From JBHIFB01 sp046760905 (GTDB lineage: Bacteria; Gemmatimonadota; CAZMKB01): a stretch of DNA of 28,074 bases. The stretch lies in NCBI GenBank assembly GCA_046760905.1, contig JBHIFB010000028.1, forward strand, positions 1 through 28,074, read 5' to 3'. A program made the translations under genes and the position numbers. This document shows, one piece after another, positions 24,836 to 28,074 of the stretch. Numbering within the stretch: position 1 is the first letter of the stretch; every line of letters begins with the position of its first letter. Under the pieces are notes generated by a model that saw only the letters and a program-made list of their open reading frames with translations, was not told the DNA's origin and ran no database searches.

Positions 24836-25972
24836 TCATCGCCGGAGGGCTTCCTCGAGATCGTCCCTCAAATCTTCAAGATCCTCGACTCCTACAGAGA
24901 GCCTGACGAGCCCTTCGGTGATGCCTGTCTTCTTCCTCTCATCTTCCGGGATAGAGGCATGGGTCATCGTGGCCGGGTGGCTTATGAGGCTTTCGACTCC
25001 GCCCAGGCTCTCGGCGAGGGAGAAGATACGGACTTTCTCGAGGAATGTACGCGCCCTCTCCTTGCTTCCAAGCTCGATCGATATCATCGCACCGAACCCC
25101 TCCATCTGCCTTCTGGCGAGCTCGTGCTGGGGATGGTCCGGCAGGCCCGGGTAGTGGACCTTCTCCACCGAGGGATGATCGTTCAGAAACGAAGCCAGAG
25201 CCCTTGCATTAGACTCGTGCTCTCTCATCCTTAGGGCGAGCGTTTTCGTCCCGCGCAGAACGAGCCAGCAGTCGAAGGGGCCGGGCACTGCTCCCACTGC
25301 ATTCTGCACGAACTTGATTCTTTCGTATGCATTCTCGTCACTCGTGAGGATGACGCCTCCCACAACATCTGAGTGTCCGTTGAGGTACTTCGTGGAACTG
25401 TGAATGACTATGTCGGCCCCGAGTTCGAGGGGTCTCTGGAAGTAAGGAGTCATGAATGTGTTGTCCACCACGAGCCATATGCTGTCCCCGGTCAGCTCGC
25501 TCATCCTCCTTATATCGGTGAGCTTAAGGAGTGGATTGGTCGGGGTCTCGACAAACAGCATCCTCGTTTCCGGTGTGATGGAATCTGTGACCGCTTTCTC
25601 ATCAGAGGTGTCGACGAAGCTGAATCTGAGACCATAGCCTCTCAGAACCTGCTCGAAGAGCCTGTAAGTACCGCCATACACGTTGCTGGAGCATACAACA
25701 TGATCACCCGTCCTCAGCAGTGTCATGATCGCAGAGATCGAAGACATGCCGGAGGCGAATGCAATCCCGTGCTGCGCCCCTTCCAGAGCTGCTATGTTTT
25801 TCTCAAGAGCCTCGCGGGTGGGATTCTGGGTCCTCGCATACTCATAACCTTTATGCCTCCCGATGGACTCCTGAACGTAAGTTGAGGTCTGAAATATGGG
25901 AGTGATTATCGCACCGGTGGAAGGGTCAGGCATTTGACCGTCGTGGATCGCTCTGGTTGAAAAACCTCTCAT
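24836..25972 (-). CDS. Cys/Met-metabolism PLP enzyme: cystathionine gamma-lyase or gamma-synthase
   Basis: This is a 378-residue fold-type I PLP enzyme. The active-site lysine is K195 in HSSTKYLNGHSD. YEYARTQNPTR at 43-53 supplies the Tyr/Arg that contact PLP of the neighbouring subunit, and ASGMSSI and VVDNTF are also conserved. The C-terminal SLGGVESLISHPATMTH is typical of the family. Sequence alone does not separate lyase (cystathionine to cysteine) from synthase. The adjacent cystathionine beta-synthase, nine bases upstream, favours the lyase and a reverse transsulfuration pathway. The ATG has AAGGAGG four bases upstream. Confidence 0.92.
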   Translation of the reverse strand: MRGFSTRAIHDGQMPDPSTGAIITPIFQTSTYVQESIGRHKGYEYARTQNPTREALEKNIAALEGAQHGIAFASGMSSISAIMTLLRTGDHVVCSSNVYGGTYRLFEQVLRGYGLRFSFVDTSDEKAVTDSITPETRMLFVETPTNPLLKLTDIRRMSELTGDSIWLVVDNTFMTPYFQRPLELGADIVIHSSTKYLNGHSDVVGGVILTSDENAYERIKFVQNAVGAVPGPFDCWLVLRGTKTLALRMREHESNARALASFLNDHPSVEKVHYPGLPDHPQHELARRQMEGFGAMISIELGSKERARTFLEKVRIFSLAESLGGVESLISHPATMTHASIPEDERKKTGITEGLVRLSVGVEDLEDLRDDLEEALRR

Positions 25973-25981
25973 GGAGCCTCC

Positions 25982-27346
25982 TTATTGCCCATAGTATCCC
26001 AGCAGGTCATAGATTGTAATAATACCGATGATCTCGCCATCCTTTTTCACAAGTATCGCTTTCTTGTTTTTGGCAAGGGCCCGAGCAACTCCCGCCACAC
26101 CTGTATCATACGTCACCTCCGGCAGGGGGCTTCCCATAAGCTCAGTGACTTTCGCTTCGAGAAGGCTTGTATTCTGCATTACCTTGATCCCCACCTCCTG
26201 CTCCGCAAGAGTGCCAATTGAGGCATTATCATCTATGACCGGGATGTAGGAAAATCCATGCTCGTTCATGAGCTTCAATGCCGTATGCACCCTGTCCTCC
26301 GGGCTCACTGATATGACACCGGCGATGGCAGAACTCTTGAAGGTGAGGATCTCACCTGCGGTGAGCCCCTCGAATCCAATCATGTTGTTCTCCTTCATCC
26401 ACTCATCGGAATGGCATTTGCTGAGATACCTCTCGCCACAATCCGGGAATATCACGACGACGACAGCATCCTCTGGAAGATCCTTCGAGATCTTCATCGT
26501 GACTGCCAACGCTGATCCGCTGGATCCGCCTACGAGTATCCCCTCTTCCCTCGCGAGGCGTCTCGCCCAGTGAAACGATTCCTTGTCAGTTACCGTGTGA
26601 ACTTCATCGATGTACTCGAAATGAAGCGTCCCCGGTATCAGATCCTCCCCGATGCCCTCCACCTTATATGGTCTCGCACCTGTGGTCGGATTATTGTAGA
26701 AGCGATCCTTGAGAATCGAGCCGTCCGGGTCAACGCCTATCACCCTGACAGAATCATTCTGCTCCTTGAGGTACTTCCCGACACCGCTGATCGTGCCCCC
26801 TGTCCCCATACCCGCTACCAGGTGGGTGATCCGTCCCTCGGTCTGATCCCATATCTCAGGCCCGGTGGTCTGGTAATGCGACAGGGTATTATGCTCGTTG
26901 AAATACTGGTTTACGTATATGGAGTTGGATCTCTCCTCCGAGAGCCTCTTTGCCACTTCATAGTAGCTCTCGGGGGATTCGGGGGGGACGGCAGTAGGGG
27001 TTATCACCACTTCGGCGCCGAACGCCTTCAGTAGACGTATCTTCTCGCCACTCATCTTATCCGGCATGGTAAACACTGCCCTGTACCCCTTCGTGGCAGC
27101 TACGAGTGCTAGCCCCACGCCGGTGTTGCCCGAGGTCGATTCGATGATGGTGCCTCCGGGATTGAGCAAACCCCTTCTCTCCGCATCCTCTACCATAGAC
27201 ATCCCTATCCTGTCTTTCACGCTGCCGCCCGGATTCAGAAACTCCGCCTTGCAGAGAACCATCGCTTTGACATCTTTCGCTATCCTCGGAAGCCTTATGA
27301 GCGGGGTATTACCGATTACTTCGAGTATCGAATTGTAGTATTTCAT
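25982..27346 (-). CDS. Cystathionine beta-synthase with C-terminal CBS-domain pair
   Basis: The protein has 454 residues. A fold-type II PLP domain (about 1-315) has K44 in NPGGSVKDRIG, the phosphate/substrate loop STSGNTG (70-76) and GMGTGGTISG. A pair of CBS domains follows (about 324-454), with VISVSPEDRVHTALKLM and VTYDTGVAGVARAL. This arrangement is that of eukaryotic-like CBS enzymes, which condense serine and homocysteine. Cysteine synthases lack the CBS pair. In other organisms the pair binds adenosyl ligands; whether it does here is not visible. It is the first gene of the cbs operon, with GAGGTGA before the ATG. Confidence 0.93.
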   Translation of the reverse strand: MKYYNSILEVIGNTPLIRLPRIAKDVKAMVLCKAEFLNPGGSVKDRIGMSMVEDAERRGLLNPGGTIIESTSGNTGVGLALVAATKGYRAVFTMPDKMSGEKIRLLKAFGAEVVITPTAVPPESPESYYEVAKRLSEERSNSIYVNQYFNEHNTLSHYQTTGPEIWDQTEGRITHLVAGMGTGGTISGVGKYLKEQNDSVRVIGVDPDGSILKDRFYNNPTTGARPYKVEGIGEDLIPGTLHFEYIDEVHTVTDKESFHWARRLAREEGILVGGSSGSALAVTMKISKDLPEDAVVVVIFPDCGERYLSKCHSDEWMKENNMIGFEGLTAGEILTFKSSAIAGVISVSPEDRVHTALKLMNEHGFSYIPVIDDNASIGTLAEQEVGIKVMQNTSLLEAKVTELMGSPLPEVTYDTGVAGVARALAKNKKAILVKKDGEIIGIITIYDLLGYYGQ

Positions 27347-27413
27347 GGCTTCACCTCATAATCTCCTGGGTATCCATCGTAACAGTTGCAGTGGGCTATA
27401 GCTATTATCTTCA

Positions 27414-27463
27414 GGATCGCTCCAAATCATCGGTCTCGCCTCCGGCAGAGGCAGTTTCGATCC
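27414..27463 (-). promoter_or_regulatory. Nested stem structure in the cbs leader
   Basis: Outer arms GGATCG (27458-27463 on the minus strand) and CGATCC (27414-27419) pair perfectly. Inside, GCCTC and GAGGC (27438-27452) form a hairpin with a five-base loop. The structure lies in a predicted 140-base leader. It does not resemble a SAM, SAH or T-box class I can recognise. Confidence 0.4.
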
Positions 27464-27493
27464 CGGAGAATGAAAAGTTCTTAACAGTATTTA

Positions 27494-27522
27494 TTAATAA
27501 TCATCCCACCTGAAATTCACAA
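27494..27522 (-). promoter_or_regulatory. Predicted promoter of the cbs-queF-mutS operon
   Basis: On the minus strand TTGTGA (27517-27522) and TATTAA (27494-27499) are 17 bases apart, each four of six to consensus. Transcription would begin near 27487, giving the long leader that contains the nested stem. Confidence 0.4.
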
Positions 27523-27597
27523 GTTTCCCGGCCCGGCTCTTCCCTCGCTTTTGGAACCTCATAAAAGAAGAAACTTTTAATGTGTGCGGGTTTGTAT

Positions 27598-27603
27598 TAT
27601 AAT
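27598..27603 (+). promoter_or_regulatory. Possible -10 element for the secreted-protein gene
   Basis: A perfect TATAAT on the plus strand lies about 140 bases before the ATG at 27741. The bases 17 upstream (TTTTAA) are a poor -35, so this call is tentative. Confidence 0.3.
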
Positions 27604-27660
27604 AGAGACAGAACCGTTTATATTATATCCAGTCTCCTGAATAGAAATACGAGCGAGTGA

Positions 27661-27714
27661 GCCCAGAAAGGTCAATCCGTCTGTCTAAACAAAAGGAACC
27701 TTCTCCGGATATCC
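27661..27714 (+). repeat. Conserved ACAAAAGGAA element, copy 3, in a leader
   Basis: The block order GCCC-GAA-GGTCAA-CCG-TGTC-A-ACAAAAGGAA matches the copy at 88-142 with few changes and a two-base deletion. GAGTGA precedes both, at a different distance. ACAAAAGGAA is at 27689-27698. It ends 26 bases before the ATG at 27741, so it would lie in the transcript leader. Confidence 0.55.
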
Positions 27715-27740
27715 AATTACACGTCAACAGGGGATTCGAT

Positions 27741-28074
27741 ATGCCGAAGGCCATTTCCCGCCTGTTTCTGTTTATTCTCCTTTCAGCATCTCTCCTACAT
27801 TCATCGGAGATGAAATCGTCGGTCTGGGAAGGCCTGTCATTCGATCCTACGAAACCGTTCCCATCAGAGTTTCTGACTGGCTCGGAGGATGTCCTACGAA
27901 CACTGCCAAGGCTCCTTGCAGATGATACGCTGAATATCAAAATCAACTCAGACACCGTCAGCGACATTCACAACGAGGAACAGGTCTGGATCAATCCCAC
28001 GAACGAGAACAACCTCGTTAAGGAGCTCATCGCCTGTGACCGTACGCTCGAGGAGACGGACGGAAACCTATATG
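27741..28074 (+). CDS. Secreted protein, probably BNR/sialidase-like beta-propeller (5' part)
   Basis: The frame is open from the ATG to the window edge (111 complete codons), with AGGGGA six bases before the start. Residues 1-22 form a clear signal peptide: basic start, then a Leu/Phe-rich core ending near LLHSSE. Downstream, HNEEQVWINPTNENNLV is close to the 'NE-x-x-INPTNPNNLV' opening seen in many BNR-repeat/exo-alpha-sialidase-like proteins, where it begins the first propeller blade. The product is therefore exported and may bind or cleave glycans, or simply be a surface propeller. The remaining domains are outside the window. It is divergent from cbs. Confidence 0.6.
   Translation, partial: MPKAISRLFLFILLSASLLHSSEMKSSVWEGLSFDPTKPFPSEFLTGSEDVLRTLPRLLADDTLNIKINSDTVSDIHNEEQVWINPTNENNLVKELIACDRTLEETDGNLY

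Larger units (their letters stand above)
27347..27740. other. Divergent intergenic region with two long leaders
   Basis: This 394-base region separates cbs (minus) from a secreted-protein gene (plus). The minus side holds a promoter match (27494-27522) and a nested stem in the cbs leader (27414-27463). The plus side holds a TATAAT (27598-27603) and the third copy of the conserved ACAAAAGGAA element (27661-27714). No gene was found. Confidence 0.6.

Overview
The window is a dense, almost entirely minus-strand stretch of bacterial chromosome with moderate G+C. It holds 25 complete or nearly complete protein genes and one gene cut by the right edge. No rRNA, tRNA, CRISPR array, phage gene or transposase was seen. 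No marker fixes the phylum. Frequent GTG/TTG starts with strong GGAGG-type ribosome sites, a DUF4097/polymer-forming ECF sigma cluster, a tungsten-type aldehyde:ferredoxin oxidoreductase with ferredoxin, and a multihaem-style CxxCH in a sensor kinase fit an uncultured, probably anaerobic or facultative Gram-negative lineage such as the FCB group; this assignment is inference.

Layout from left to right: (1) 1-282, non-coding, with a tandem, strongly self-complementary element. (2) 283-3989, an envelope-stress type cluster transcribed leftward from a sigma70-like promoter at 4026-4054: ECF sigma factor, DUF4097 beta-solenoid protein, zinc-finger anti-sigma factor, and a membrane protein with an extracytoplasmic polymer-forming domain. 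(3) 4361-5365, a lone plus-strand zinc alcohol dehydrogenase. (4) 5408-11669, an eight-gene leftward operon from a near-consensus promoter (11700-11728): SAM hydroxide adenosyltransferase, GalU, RNase Z-like MBL hydrolase, Nudix hydrolase, CutA, ParA-family ATPase, TPR protein, PurD. (5) 11869-15150, a DUF2061 membrane protein and a large orphan sensor histidine kinase whose sensor region carries a CxxCH haem-c motif. (6) 15298-15490, a 193-bp fold-back miniature transposable element with perfect 19-bp terminal repeats and a 5-bp target duplication. (7) 15502-21559, a tightly packed operon: ferredoxin, aldehyde:ferredoxin oxidoreductase, secreted/anchored BFN-PDZ protein, SDR oxidoreductase, endonuclease IV, membrane glycosyltransferase. 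(8) 21727-27346, an operon of cystathionine beta-synthase, cystathionine gamma-lyase/synthase, QueF and MutS, preceded by a long leader with a nested stem. (9) 27741-end, the start of a secreted, probably BNR/sialidase-like protein on the plus strand. Its leader carries a copy of the same conserved sequence element found at the left edge of the window.

How the genes work together: cbs plus the gamma-lyase form a reverse transsulfuration route from homocysteine to cysteine. AOR plus ferredoxin couple aldehyde oxidation to low-potential electron transfer. The sigma/anti-sigma pair probably senses envelope state and controls the two envelope proteins encoded with it. DNA repair is represented by mutS and nfo. 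The most unusual signals are the ACAAAAGGAA-containing element shared by both window ends, the fold-back MITE, the CxxCH-bearing kinase sensor domain, the exact 18-residue periodicity of the DUF4097 protein, and the BFN-PDZ fusion.
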